The translations under genes were made by a program, and so were the position numbers. From Metallyticus violacea (Eukaryota; Arthropoda; Insecta; Mantodea; Metallyticidae): a DNA stretch of 64,000 nucleotides. Location: positions 236,035,512 through 236,099,511 of the forward strand of contig CM060846.1 in assembly GCA_030762175.1 (NCBI GenBank), in the 5' to 3' direction. The notes under the pieces are model-generated. The model saw only the letters and a program-made list of their open reading frames with translations, searched no databases and was not told where the DNA came from. Shown here in pieces: positions 12,495-23,639 of the stretch; positions within the stretch are counted from its first letter, which is position 1; each line of letters opens with the position of its first letter.

Positions 12495-12777
12495 AGTTTG
12501 CACTGCCATGGGTGGCCAAGTTCATTAAGGTGCAGACTTGTGAGCAGGAGGACCCCCAGGACCATCCTCTCTGACTGGAGATTTTTCCAGGTTTCCCTCA
12601 GTCCTCATAACTGGTAAATGCCAGGGAGGTACCCTAAACTTAGTTAGGCCTCGAATGCTTCCTTCCTTAAAAAATATCTTTCCCAGTATATCATTTTATC
12701 TCATGAATCATCAGTGTCCACCACCTGTGGTGCCTCAGTAGTGAAAACGGGCATTATACACTACTCAACAGTTTGGT
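12495..12777 (+). repeat. SINE-A, near full length
   Basis: It starts with a decayed tRNA-like head (GTGGCCAAGTTCATTAAGGT) and a body ending CCAGGGAGGTACCCTAAACT. The conserved tail reads ATCATCAGTGTCCACCACCT and then GTGGTGCCTCAGTAGTGAAA. The order matches the minus-strand copy at 28665-28950. Confidence 0.75.
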
Positions 12778-12928
12778 AAAAATTTGGCAATCATGGTACA
12801 TAAAGAAATTCAACATCCAATCATGCACTTTAATTACTTGCTAGAAAAAGAATTATCTCATGAGGCAAATGACATATAACTTGCATTGGTAAATTCTTAA
12901 GAGAGCTGAAAATAGAGTTCATTTGGAC

Positions 12929-12975
12929 CACCTGTGGTGCCTCAGTGGTAAAAATGGGCATTAAATACTATTAAA
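12929..12975 (+). repeat. SINE-A tail fragment
   Basis: Only the CCACCTGTGGTGCCTCAGTG-type 3' tail is present, about 150 bp after the longer copy and in the same orientation. Confidence 0.7.
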
Positions 12976-13035
12976 AATTAAACATTTATTAAAAAGAAAG
13001 TACATTGGAAAAGAAGCCCAAATACATGATCTATT

Positions 13036-13560
13036 AATTGAATCTGTCGTCTTAACACTCTTCATGCTTCACTAACCTTAAATATATACGGAACCGGTTT
13101 CAAAGATATGTTATCTCCATCTTTGGCCGTGGACGACTGGTGTGAACGGTGTGTTGTTGTGTAGTATCAGAAGCAATGTTCCACTCTGGTGAAACTTTTA
13201 TGAACTTAAAATTTATATTTTCTTCTTTTGGAATGTCAAAATTCATCAAATGATCCTTACGTTTGTAGATGTAAATCTTTTCCCAAATATCCTACATAAG
13301 GATATTTGTACATTGTACAAATTGTACATCTACAAACATAAGGATCATTTGATGAATTTTGACATTCCGAAAGAAGAAAATATAAATTTTAAGTTCATAA
13401 AAGTTTCACCAGAGCGGAACATTGCTTCTGATACTACGCAACAACAACCGTTCACACCAGTCGTCCACGGCCGAAGATGGAGATACATATCTTTGAAACC
13501 GGTTCCGTATATATTTAAGGTTAGTGAAGCATGAAGAGTGTTAAGACGAAAGATTCAATT
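13036..13560. mobile_element. head-to-head pair of PLE 3' ends (long inverted repeat)
   Basis: Two arms of about 238 and 236 bp (13036-13273 and 13325-13560) are inverted and differ at only a handful of positions. A 51-bp spacer separates them. The right arm, read on plus, encodes the C-terminal tail of a PLE protein (IYKHKDHLMNFDIPKEENIN, FKFIKVSPERN). The left arm encodes the same on minus. No RT or complete GIY-YIG remains. The nearly matching ACATGA.CT at 13024-13032 and 13562-13570 may be a short target duplication. Confidence 0.8.
13465..13510 (+). ncRNA. hammerhead-like ribozyme core (right arm of PLE pair)
   Basis: The order is ACGG, then CCGAAGA (CUGAAGA with one change), stem II (GGAGAUA/UAUCUUU), GAAA, the palindrome ACCGGU, U and CCGU. 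ACGG and CCGU can form stem I, and GUU is a permitted cleavage triplet. The mirror copy near 13088-13130 keeps the helices but has a further core change. Confidence 0.4.
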
Positions 13561-15165
13561 CACATGAGCTTCACTGTATTAGTTCCATATGAAAACTTTT
13601 TTAAAGATTTACAATTTTTAAAAAATTTTGACATGATCTATTATTTGACTCTTTCCAAAGCCAAAATATGAATAGAAGTTTTGATGGTTACTTTGATGAG
13701 GTTTCTTATGGAAAAAAAATTAATTTAGATCATAACTTATGTTGGACATAGTTAATGCCACCAGATATAGTGTTTGGAATTTACTATTCTAGAATCACAA
13801 GGGAATCTGAAATTGTTGGAAAAAGAATGGAATATCTTGATTATGAGACCTCTGCATGGAAAGAAATCAAGAACAAACTTCTTTTCAAAATGATAGAAAT
13901 GCAAGTTATTCAATATATTTATAAGAACTATAATCAACAGAAAACAACTCTAGTTTTGAAAAAGTATAAGATGTAGTGAATTAGCTTAGGACTATCGCTT
14001 TGCAAACAGCAGCTGTTGCTTTTTATAATGACACAAAGAACATTTTGAATAGTAGCAATATTTGAGATGAAACTTTTTGAATTCTTATGATAATGAAGAA
14101 ATTTTATAATTGAATTTGTTAATAATATAAAGAAAAGTGTTTGATTCTTGTAATAAAGCATAATCATCAATATATCTTTAGTCATAGTCATTGATGAGAA
14201 GTATTTGTTCAATTTAAGTAGTATTTTAAATCAAATCATTTTCTATATTAAATGTAAACAATATACCTATTACTTTCTTAAAAATGCATTATATGTATAC
14301 ATTAATTTGTATAACAAACCTTTCTGAATCTAATCCTGCATATTTAAATTTTTGTGGAATTACTTATGAAAAGATATTAATTTTTTAAAAAACTGTAAAT
14401 TGTAAAAATGAACTACTATAGCTTATAATTGTATTATATAGATTTTGATTATATGGTAATATGTGAATTACAAAAACACATAGGACAACCAAAAAGATCT
14501 CAAAAAATATTAAATACTGCCACAAAATATAAAACACAATTCCTAAAAAGTTTCACTTTTACATATGTAAACTTTTGAAGAAATGGTCTTTAATTACTTA
14601 AGATCATCTAAGTTACAAAATCTAGCCAACAACCTGTCCATTAATTGTGACAACAACAAGCAAGGGGGCTACAAAAATGCAATCAATTAATTACCTTTAT
14701 AACATGCTTGTTGCCTGAACACTAGTTTTATGAATTGCATTTAATGAGTTCAATATGCATGATGGTGGTAGAATGCTTCATGAATTAGGCTGCATAAGTC
14801 TTTTATGTCTCAATAAAAGTCTGATCCAACCAACTCCTCTTTGGCTGGTCTAAATTCCTGTTTTTAGTTGGTTTATATTTTCAAATGTGTTAGAACACAC
14901 CAGTATTCTCTTTAATGTGCTCCCAATCACTTCTACAATTTCACTATTATATAATTTGTGTTATCTATCTATACATTTCTTCTAATATCTTCAATAATTC
15001 ATTACATATATGAAGAGGAGAATCCTTTGACATCGAGCTTAATTTTAAAATGTTTGCAAACATCCATAATAAATTAGTTTTTAAATTTAAAATTATATTT
15101 CTAATGTTAATAGGCAACAGCATAACAACTTTCATTTTATTTATTTGTGCTAAACATAAAGGTAA
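13561..15165. other. AT-rich stretch, no gene recognised
   Basis: Short open frames only, on both strands and overlapping one another. No family motif was found. Confidence 0.45.
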
Positions 15166-15169
15166 TATT

Positions 15170-15605
15170 AATTGATATCATTGTATGATTCAGTTGAACT
15201 ATACACTTTTAAAGCTTCACTTACTTTTCATAAATGTATGGAACCGGTTTCAAGAACATTTAGTTCCCATCTTCAGCCAGGCTAAAGTTCAAATGTCAGA
15301 TCATTTGTTGAGCTGTGGGAATGTATATTCTGCTCTGGTGGCAGTGTGATAAACTTGTAGTTTATGTTTTCAACCCCAGCAATGTCGAAGTTCATTATGC
15401 TGTCTTTGTATTTGTAGATGTAGATTTTCTCCCAGGTTGCTAATTCCATAGGTCCTTGTACTGATTTTAATAATTTAGCTTTATTTATTATGTCGTGATT
15501 TTGTGTCCAAAAATGATATGCTAATGCCGATTTCTCTATTTGCTTGTACTTTATGTTGCTGAAATGTTCCTTTAATTGTGTGCCTATGTTTCTCTTTGTT
15601 TTTCA
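15170..15605 (-). pseudogene. Penelope-like element 3' fragment
   Basis: The minus strand begins inside the endonuclease (KTKRNIGTQLKEHF), runs through IEKSALAYHFWTQNH and WEKIYIYKYKDSIMNFDIAG, and reaches the 3' end with the terminal signature GAAGC...AACTGAATCATACAATGA. It is a close relative of the 23.6-kb copy and is 5'-truncated just after the GIY-YIG start. Confidence 0.8.
15237..15281 (-). ncRNA. hammerhead-like ribozyme core in PLE tail
   Basis: The minus strand reads CCUGG, CUGAAGA (canonical core), one U, stem II GGGAAC/GUUCUU, GAAA, palindrome ACCGGU, U (GUU triplet) and CCA. UGG before the core pairs with CCA after the cleavage site as stem I. One unpaired U between the core and stem II departs from the textbook form. 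Confidence 0.5.
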
Positions 15606-15610
15606 AATGT

Positions 15611-16325
15611 ATAGGTAATAACTTATGACTTGATTGATTCTCTAGTTGTATATCGGTCATAACCAAAAACATTTATTATTTAAATATTTAGGGTATGCAA
15701 CTATTAATTACTGGTGGAATTATTATCTTCAAACAGCTAGATGGCATCAAAACCATCTTCACAAACGCAGTTGAAAAGTACTAAGTTTTGTATGACCAGA
15801 TGATACTTGCTTCACATTTTACTTCTCTAGCTTGCTTCTTTCTCAAAAAATTTAAAACCTATTTATTCATTTTAAGAAAACAATATTACCCCTTGTAGAT
15901 CTCTATTTAAAATATCATTCTTATTAAGTTTATTATTCGCCAATATAGTTTCTCTACTATATAATATTTCTATATGGGTACAAATACATTTGGCAGAAAA
16001 TAATCACTTAAGTTAAGCACTTCAAAACTTTTATAAAAAGTTTGTGTTTTGTAACTATGTACTGAAATACTATGCTTAACTTAAACATAAATCCATAGAA
16101 ATTTTTACATATTTTAATTTCCAATATAACAATCTAGTACATATATATCACCCCAAACATTTTTTCCTATTTTGGTTACCATATTAAATTTCTCCTTTAT
16201 TTTGCATTTTTTCCTTGACTTCAACTTTAAAAATGTTTATAAATGATATTTTATCATTAAACTTTTCTCTCTTCCTGCACTGATTTACTATTGGATAGTC
16301 AAATAGATATATTTTTTTTAATTAT
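15611..16325. other. no gene recognised
   Basis: AT-rich sequence following the truncated PLE. No motifs were found. Confidence 0.4.
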
Positions 16326-16329
16326 TAGT

Positions 16330-16760
16330 TTTAAAAGTTATTCTTTCTTGCTTCCCCATAGATAAATGGTAAATTATGTAGTGCCCTTTTATGTGTATCT
16401 GTTGTGCTACATTCAATAAGTGGTCTCTGTTCATGATGGTAGTTGGGTCCTTGCAGATGGTGCATGCAGTTGAATATATTATGTTCATTTTTTATGGGTG
16501 TCCTCCCAAATAGTCATGTTATGTGTTGAGTCTGAACCTTGCTGCTGCGTCCTTTCTTGCTGCTTGAGAGTGTTTCTTGCAGGTACCCTTTATCCATTTT
16601 CATGATTTCTGTTTTGTTTAATTTTTTCTTTTGTTACGTGTTTATATCGTAAGAATGATCTAAGTATGTGGAAGGGTGTTTTGGTACATTTTTCTGTATG
16701 GTTATCCCCTTTATTGCCAATAATAAAGATATGTTGTTGGTATTTTCTTCATTCACAAAA
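16330..16760 (-). pseudogene. LINE 3' end fragment
   Basis: The minus strand shows GNKGDNHTEKCTKTPF, resembling the end of a LINE RNase H domain (GIKGNEIAD). It then shows FRLNT.HDYLGGHP.KM and CTICKDPTTIMNRDHL, the H/C-rich tail typical of jockey-type elements. Stops and shifts interrupt it; no RT is present. Confidence 0.6.
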
Positions 16761-16953
16761 TAGGTCAGTTTGCCTCCACAGTATTTTCTCTGAAACCCTT
16801 CAATCTCAATCCCTTAATCTTGACTAAGATATCCACTTCCTTTCTTTTATAATACAGTTATCAAGAAACCATTCTCTTCCAAGCTCTATTTTGATTATTT
16901 TCTAAAATATTAATTAACATTTTTCTTCATAAAGGTGTAACATAATTTTACTG

Positions 16954-17001
<48 letters not shown>

Positions 17002-17020
17002 TATTATTATTATTATTAAT

Positions 17021-17070
<50 letters not shown>

Positions 17071-17072
17071 TT
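16954..17072. repeat. compound microsatellite (AAT)n-(ATT)n-(CTA)n
   Basis: About 46 bp of ATA/AAT units pass into ATT units and then about 48 bp of CTA units. The AAT-to-ATT switch is an inverted junction able to form a hairpin. Confidence 0.95.
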
Positions 17073-17074
17073 TT

Positions 17075-17990
17075 ATTATTGCTGTTGTTATTGTTGTTGA
17101 TATGTAATAAATATCTTAAAATATATGCAAGGGCATGTAATATAGCCCGATATAGCAATACCAATGACAGTAGCTTGATGAATGACTAAAAGAACTGCTC
17201 GCATATCTACATTCTGTTTAGTACAAACCTGCAGCATATGAAATATATAATAATTCTTCTGTGGTATAAATACAAACACCATATTTTAAACATTGTTCTT
17301 ACAGAAATTTGAAGCCAGGTAATGTAAAAGAAATGATAATATTTTTGTTTCTTGTTTTCTCTAATGATATTCTGATGGACATACTAAAAGTTGATTTTGA
17401 AATTTGCAGCTAAAGCTATTAATAAATTATTCAGCTCTATTTTTGAGTCCTATAAGATTCTGATGAAAAATAATCAAGTTATTTTCATTTTCTGGGATAT
17501 GTTACTTTTATAATATTCTCGGTTGAAAGATTTTCTCTTAAGTCACTATGATTTTTACTCTATACCCTAAAAATGACAGTTGCCTGTCAGTAATAACTTG
17601 AATTCTTCTTTTAATCTTTCAGAATTGAAAGGTTCTTCTTGTCTCTGGAGTTAAGGTGTAGATCATCTATGATAATAAAAGAAACCTCTAGCACACAAAT
17701 TTTAGAGTTCTTGAAAGACTTTAAGGAATAATCCATGGTCTGTCATAGAATTCAAAAAAATCTGAAACTGAACTCTGTATGCCTATTTTCTTAATAATGA
17801 AATCCACGTTTTTCTCAGTTAAATAATTAGAATCTCTATTTTGGTTTATTTTCTCCCCTGGCCCATTTAAGTGACAAAATGCTTTTACCTAGTTTGGTAG
17901 ATTTCAGGATTAGTTGTTTTTGTCAGTAGAATTAATAAATAATTAATCACATTATCAATAGGATTAACAATAAATTAAAATTAGGATATA
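17075..17990. other. no gene recognised
   Basis: No protein motif. A minus-strand part near 17560-17880 reads for some codons between stops but matches no family I recognise. Confidence 0.4.
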
Positions 17991-17995
17991 AATAT

Positions 17996-18945
17996 TAAGA
18001 TCATTGTGCAATAGAGTCAAACTAACACTCTTTTGCTCCACTTACTTGTTTAAATACATAAGACTAGTTTCACAAACACTTTGTTTGTCTTTGTCAGCCC
18101 ATTGTCCACTGGAGGAAAATCTGTTATACTGTAGGGATGTGTAATCTGCTCTGGTGGATGTGTAATGAACTTAACATTTACATTTTCATTTTCATCACCA
18201 GAAGTGTTGAAGTTCATTTAAATGCCTTTGTACTTGTAAATGTAGATATTCTCCCATGTTGCTCATTCTGTGGGTCCTTGTACTGAATTTAATAATTTGG
18301 TTTTATTCAACATGTCATGGTTTCCTGTCCAGAAATGAGATGCCACTGCTGATTTCTCCAACTGCTTGTATTTTGTGTTTCTAAAATGTTCTTTTAACCA
18401 TGTGCCTTTGTTTCACTTTGTTTTTTCTGGTTTACATTTTTTCATATTCTTCACAGTTTATTTTATAAATACCTGATTTTTTATCTTGTAGAATACTTTC
18501 ATTAACATTATGAATAAGGAGATTTTTAGCATTCAGTCTGTTTACAGATGTTAACGTGATATTAAAATCTTTAAGAATATTCTGAAACTTTAATATCAGG
18601 TTAGCACCTGTAAACAGATGAAATGTTAAAAATCTCCTGAATGATAATGTTAATGACTGTATTCTACAAGATGAAAAAGCAGGTATTTATAAAATAAGTT
18701 GTATAGAGTGTGAAAAAATGTACATCGGAAAAACAAAGAGAAACATAGGCATATGGTTAAAAGAACATTTCAGAAATATAAAATACCAGCAGTTAGAGAA
18801 ATCAGCAGTGACATCTCATTTCTGGACAGAAACCATGACATGTTGAATAAAACAAAATTATTAAAATCGGGGCAAAGAGCTATAGAATTAGCAACATGGG
18901 AGAATATATTGATAATGGCAGTATAGATTATTTATTGAATGTAAA
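17996..18945. mobile_element. head-to-head pair of PLE fragments
   Basis: The minus copy (about 17996-18588) runs from connector sequence through GIY-YIG to the 3' end. The plus copy (about 18600-18920) reads IYKISCIECEKMYIGKTKRN and continues to an ELATWEN equivalent. Both meet in the connector sequence upstream of GIY-YIG, giving an inverted repeat centred near 18594. The plus arm is cut short, so only about 320 bp are paired. Both arms have stops. Confidence 0.8.
18062..18097 (-). ncRNA. hammerhead-like ribozyme core in PLE tail (variant)
   Basis: The minus strand reads CUGACAA (core with one change), stem II ACAAAC/GUUUGU, GAAA, the palindrome ACUAGU and C (GUC triplet). Against ACCGGU in other copies, two symmetric changes keep the hexamer self-complementary. 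Confidence 0.45.
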
Positions 18946-19029
18946 TAACTCTGTTTAGTTCTTTGAAAAAATATCATGTCAAATATTATAGCATAAACTG
19001 TTGTAGCTAATTGTGCAGTTAGCACCATA

Positions 19030-20222
19030 GTGATGTATGAGGGCTATCTATAAAGTAATCTCCATTTTCATGTAGTCCATGAAATAGATGGCATAATTGT
19101 GCTGTCTTTGCATAATTGTGTAACTTGGCATATAGCACATCAAGCAGTACTAAAGTGAAGGTCAAGCAACCTGCTGAGCTATAGGCATTAAAAATATGTG
19201 CTGCTATTAAGAATCCTGCCAGTTGTGATGAGCACTCAGTGATGATTTCTTGTAACCAAAAACTGTTAGGTTGCTGAAAACCATCGCCATCTTTGTGCAG
19301 TTTATGGAGATAATGTAATCAGTGAATGTGGTATATGACAATGGTGCCATATTTTTAAAAAATGGGCCAAACAATGTCCACGATGAACAGAAAAATGGTT
19401 GGCCAACTATTGTGACAAAAAATCTGGTTCTGAGGGTTTGATGGATTGGTTTTTGTTTTGGAGTATGCATTAATACACCAAGCTGCAAGGGCCTTTTGTG
19501 CACATCCTCAAATCCTAACTTTATAGTTTCAGGTTTATAGGTAAAGTGAGATGTAGAACCTTTCTTACAAGCTTAGGAATTACTTTTTCTAAACTTTTGA
19601 AGATTAAAATTTTAGAGAAAAGTACTGATTCACAATTTCAGGTTCTATAAATCTGCCATGCACTTTTTCAAAAAATGATTACTCATGAATTAGGCTAATA
19701 GAAATTCTGTGTCTAGTGGGTGGACAAATTCCTTTTGCAAGAACACAAGAAACAGTGGATGGGATCAATGCTAATTGTCCTTGGGTATTATGATAAAAAT
19801 GGTGATGCATTTCTGGATCAGATTGTTACAAGTGATTGTTACATTTATGTCTGGTTTACAAACCCAGAGACAAAAAATCAATTGATGGAATGGTACCAAT
19901 CTTCATCATCTAAAAACAAACCAAGAGTTTACAAATATTTTCTGTCATGAAACTCATGGCAACTGTCTATTGGGACAGGAGAAGAACATTATTAATGAAG
20001 TTCTTGGAATGATGAAATACAACTAATATGGAACATCATCAAAAATAAAGTGTTTAAGGAGAGCCATTCAAAACAAACAATGCACAATGTTAAGCTATGG
20101 AATAGATTTTTTGCATGACAACACAACACTTACTAAACAGTATACAGAAACCCAGTTGCAGAAATTCAATTAAAAAGTGTTTGACTAGTTATAAGTGGTA
20201 CTTTATTTGAATAGATATAAAT
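19030..20222 (+). pseudogene. mariner element with degenerate transposase
   Basis: The left end, GAGGGCTATCTATAAAGTAA, resembles a mariner terminal repeat. In order follow VYGDNVIS, NGPNNVHDEQKNGWPT (helix-turn-helix linker), LLQEHKKQWMGS, GDAFLDQIVTSDCYIYVWFT (first catalytic region; GDETW changed), LMEWYQSSSSKNK, LRRAIQNKQ and GIDFLHDNTTLT (second Asp). The sequence then breaks off near NWEVFDHPPYSPDL-type sequence, so the third Asp is missing. Many stops and a right end that is only partly matched show an old copy. Confidence 0.75.
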
Positions 20223-21235
20223 TTTGTGACAGTTCTGGTAATAATTAATTAATTTGTTTGACTATGTGGGGTTAGGTCATGTCAAATGTTGAAGGGAAAC
20301 AGGTGAATTAAACAAGATGATTTTGCTAGGAATGGCATCCATCTAAACAGAAAGGGGGGCAATTAATTTGGACAGCTCCTTTGCAATGCATTTTCTTCAG
20401 GCCTGCAGTTAAAATTATAACTCCAGTGGTGGACAAACTGTTTGGTGAACTCAATTCCAACACTTAATATAAGGGATGAACAAAAAGTTCGGATAAAACA
20501 CATCAAACTCTCAAGATGTCAAAACCAGAGATAAGTTGACCATTAAATACACCTGAATCTAGATTCTTAATTTATCATCAAAATGTTCAATGATTAAACA
20601 ACAAACTCAGTAAACTAAAAATACTTCTTTCTGATAGTCTAAGGCAAGTGAAAGAATTTTGCCCAAATGGACATTGGCAAAGAGTGGAAACTATACACAT
20701 GGAAAATTTGTAAGAATTGGCAATGGTTGCTTACTAGATACAAAATACTTTAATCATAATGTGAACGGCATATTATAAGAAATGGAATTAAATTTATGCC
20801 CATTACAAAAGTTAGCAAGTTTAATAAAAAAAAAATTGAAATAACTGGTGTTATTCTCCTTGAGTAAGAATAAGTAATAAATATACATATATTGCCTGGA
20901 ATTTACTTTTTCATCCACAATCTATATTGATGTCCCCACATATTAAAATAATTTCTCCAGTTGTTTGATACTATCTGATGTTCATTCTAGTCTGCCAAGA
21001 AAAGTACTTTTTTCTCCTTCTGGTGGAATATATACCTTGGTCATATACACACTTCATTGTTGAAGTGTGGACTTCATTGTAGATTGTAGATTTAATAGTA
21101 TTTATAACATATAACCTACTCCCAACCATATTACATGACCAAAATCATAACTAACTTTTGAAGAGATATGAATAAATATGGATACTAACCACTATAATGC
21201 AGAGAAATTAAGTACAGGTTTTAGTTCATTTTTTA
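20223..21235. other. mostly unassigned; short coding-like remnant near 20310-20410
   Basis: The plus strand near 20315 reads ARNGIHLNRKGG and then FGQLLCNAFSS, which resembles the end of the SGNH-type hydrolase segments found in some retroelements. It is too short to assign. The rest has no motif. Confidence 0.25.
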
Positions 21236-21237
21236 GT

Positions 21238-21283
21238 CCTTTCCCCCTGCTAAGGCATCACAGGCAGTGGACAATGATGATAC

Positions 21284-21285
<2 letters not shown>
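21238..21285 (-). repeat. SINE-A tail fragment
   Basis: The minus strand reads ATCATCATTGTCCACTGCCT, then GTGATGCCTTAGCAGG. The fragment abuts the (AAT)n array. Confidence 0.65.

Positions 21286-21357
<72 letters not shown>
21286..21357. repeat. (AAT)n microsatellite
   Basis: About 24 AAT units. The poly-Asn frame it creates is artificial. Confidence 0.95.
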
Positions 21358-21359
<2 letters not shown>

Positions 21360-21361
<2 letters not shown>

Positions 21362-22180
21362 AATCATCATCATTAATACGTCGTCCTGGCACCTAGATGC
21401 CTTTACCAGGACATATATTACATCTCTATAGTGTGTTATATTTTTTCTGTTAACATTATTTAACTTTGTACAGATTATATCTGTATATAATTAAACAAAA
21501 GTAATATACAAAAATAGCAAAAATGCAAATGAACAAAACAACCTCAATTTAAAACATTCAAGCAATTCTCTAACTGGCAGCCAGTTAGCAAACAAAACTA
21601 TAACGGGTAACCAGCTATAATTTAGATACAGATACAGACTGAAATCCCTCCAGCCTGGTCAACTGCCAAACTTAGAAGCCAGGAAGATACTTTCCTCTAT
21701 CCCACTACTGCCACCATGTAACACTCACCGCTGCCAAAAGATGTTACCTTGAAGGATGTTATGCTTTTTTTTCAATGAGTGCTACAGTTTATTCCCTGGT
21801 TATCTATAGCGGCCTAACACAAGAGAGAATGAATTTGTAGATAGTACTTGTAGTTCGGGGACAAGAACTAAGTCCTGTCCTCCAGGAAAGGCGAGGTGCT
21901 CCAGGCTTCTACTGAATAACTCAATCAACTCCCATGTAGAAAAGTATTTATTGAAAAAGCTTAATACAGTGCTCTACCAACTGTCTCCTCAGTCATCTCC
22001 CATCTCTCTCTCCTACCTTAACAAGCTAGCAGGCTGTTTTATATAATCTAATGTTTAGACAAGTGTTTCCATTTACTACACATGGTGATCATCAAGCCAC
22101 CTGCACTTAATAACTTATCTTATATAAGTAACTTATGTGACATCTAATTAACTGTGCATGTTACTTTTAAGGCAAGCCAC
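21360..22180. other. no gene recognised; locally GC-richer
   Basis: The segment 21550-22150 has higher GC than its surroundings and a TTTTATATAA box near 22030. I saw no open frame, paired repeat or splice structure to support a gene or a long terminal repeat. Confidence 0.35.
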
Positions 22181-22184
22181 ACTG

Positions 22185-22226
22185 ATGACCTGAGATGTTA
22201 AAGAGCATCCATAAATAAATAATAAG
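22185..22226 (+). repeat. SINE-B tail fragment
   Basis: GATGACCTGAGATGTTAAAG, then AGCATCCATAAATAAATAAT, matches the 3' end of the complete SINE at 40230-40530. Confidence 0.65.
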
Positions 22227-22229
22227 GCA

Positions 22230-23524
22230 AGCCTTTCTTTCTAGTTAAGTTTATGTTTACATAAGTATTAAAGACATTGTCCAGGAAATCTGCCTACGCA
22301 TGTGCAGCCATTTCAGGGGTTGTGCATGGGTCATGTCATCTTATCTGACAATAATGTTTTGACAATAGAGGTAAATCTTGTGGTTCTACTATACAGCATG
22401 CTCCAATTACATTATTATCATACTGGGTATATTACAGCTTCACATTCATACTCCCATTACATTCTGATTACACTCTCAATTCTGATTATAATGCAAAATA
22501 TAAATGTTTGTTCTGTATTGTAGGTATTTAAATTGTGGATCATTTAAATGCCCATTGGGTATTCAGGAACAGTCATGGCAGAGTTTAAATGGCCATCGGT
22601 CAATGGGTTAAATATATAATACTGTGCTTTCGATATGATGTTGGTTTTTAAATTTAAATTTAATTAAATCCTTGGTTAATACATTTAGATTAGGTACAAA
22701 GTAGAAATCTGTAAGCATGCAGAAAAGCAGCCAACTTACATAAATTTTTAAGTGGATTTTGAGGTTAGAAATGGCCTTGATAAATTCAAGTTCTGAAAAT
22801 ACTTTATTATTAAATGTGTAGCATATGCAATAAATGTAGAAGTGAAATCTGTAATCCATCCATATCAATTTATACAATGACAATTATTTTAAAAACTAAT
22901 CTAGCTGTAATGAAGTAAAAGCAGCTGTAAGTTGACATTATGAATTTCATGAACATGCAAAGTTTTACTTGTACCAAGCTTATTTTCTTTTTATAGTATT
23001 GAATCATAAAGCAAAACAGATGACAATTACAACATATGGATATACCTAAGGCATTCTCAAAAATCCAGTAAAATCTTTCATGAACAGGATGAACTCAAGA
23101 TTGTGCTGCTTCTCATTTCAGTAATTTAATAGTTTCATCATACCTGCACACCCATCTTGGTATCACGCAATTTCTTCCAATCATAAAATGTGAAGAATAT
23201 CCTACATAGATGCTGATTTTCCAGCCCACAATAAGCCGTTATAAGATTCATTCACTTCAGTAAAATTTAATAGTGCACTTGTTCCAATTTCCACAACTTG
23301 TCACAATTTCAGCAGTAACTATTATGTATGCTATGTTTTAACATATGCTACATCATGAATGAACAACAAAATAACCATAGCTCTTAAAGGAGCTCACAAC
23401 AGTAGCTATAAGCCTAATACAATATTGCTGCTACAAAATCACTAATATATGTACATTGATTTGGCATGTCTTCGATTGAAGATAATAATCTGTATTACCA
23501 CATTGAAATTTTTTATTTTTCAAA
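22230..23524. other. no gene recognised
   Basis: AT-rich; short open frames without motifs. Confidence 0.45.
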
Positions 23525-23605
23525 TACTAGAGGTAATAATTGAAATCATTTTATGATATAGTCGAACTACACACTCTTATGCTTCACTTACTTGTCACTA
23601 TTGTA

Positions 23606-23639
23606 GACCGGTTTCGAGAACAGTTGTTCTCATCATCAG
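23606..23639 (-). ncRNA. hammerhead-like ribozyme core in PLE 3' region
   Basis: The minus strand reads CUGAUGA, one U, stem II GAGAAC/GUUCUC with loop AACU, GAAA, the palindrome ACCGGU and C. The core and GAAA are canonical, stem II is perfect and GUC is the preferred cleavage triplet. Stem I would pair UUUGAA with UACAA with one mismatch. Stem III can only form between two copies, because ACCGGU is self-complementary with no loop. Hammerhead motifs are known from PLEs; cleavage here is untested. Confidence 0.55.

Noticed and set aside
16910..17164. Frame rich in Val, Asn and Tyr runs
   Set aside because: Translation of the compound AAT/CTA microsatellite.
19207..19503. 98-codon minus frame
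   Set aside because: It overlaps the N-terminal part of the plus-strand mariner pseudogene and has no motif of its own.
21178..21360. Frame ending in poly-Asn
   Set aside because: Product of the (AAT)n array with SINE sequence upstream.
21716..22440. Possible solo long terminal repeat (TGTAAC start, TATATAA box, TTACA end)
   Set aside because: No target duplication, second copy, primer-binding site or coding region was found.
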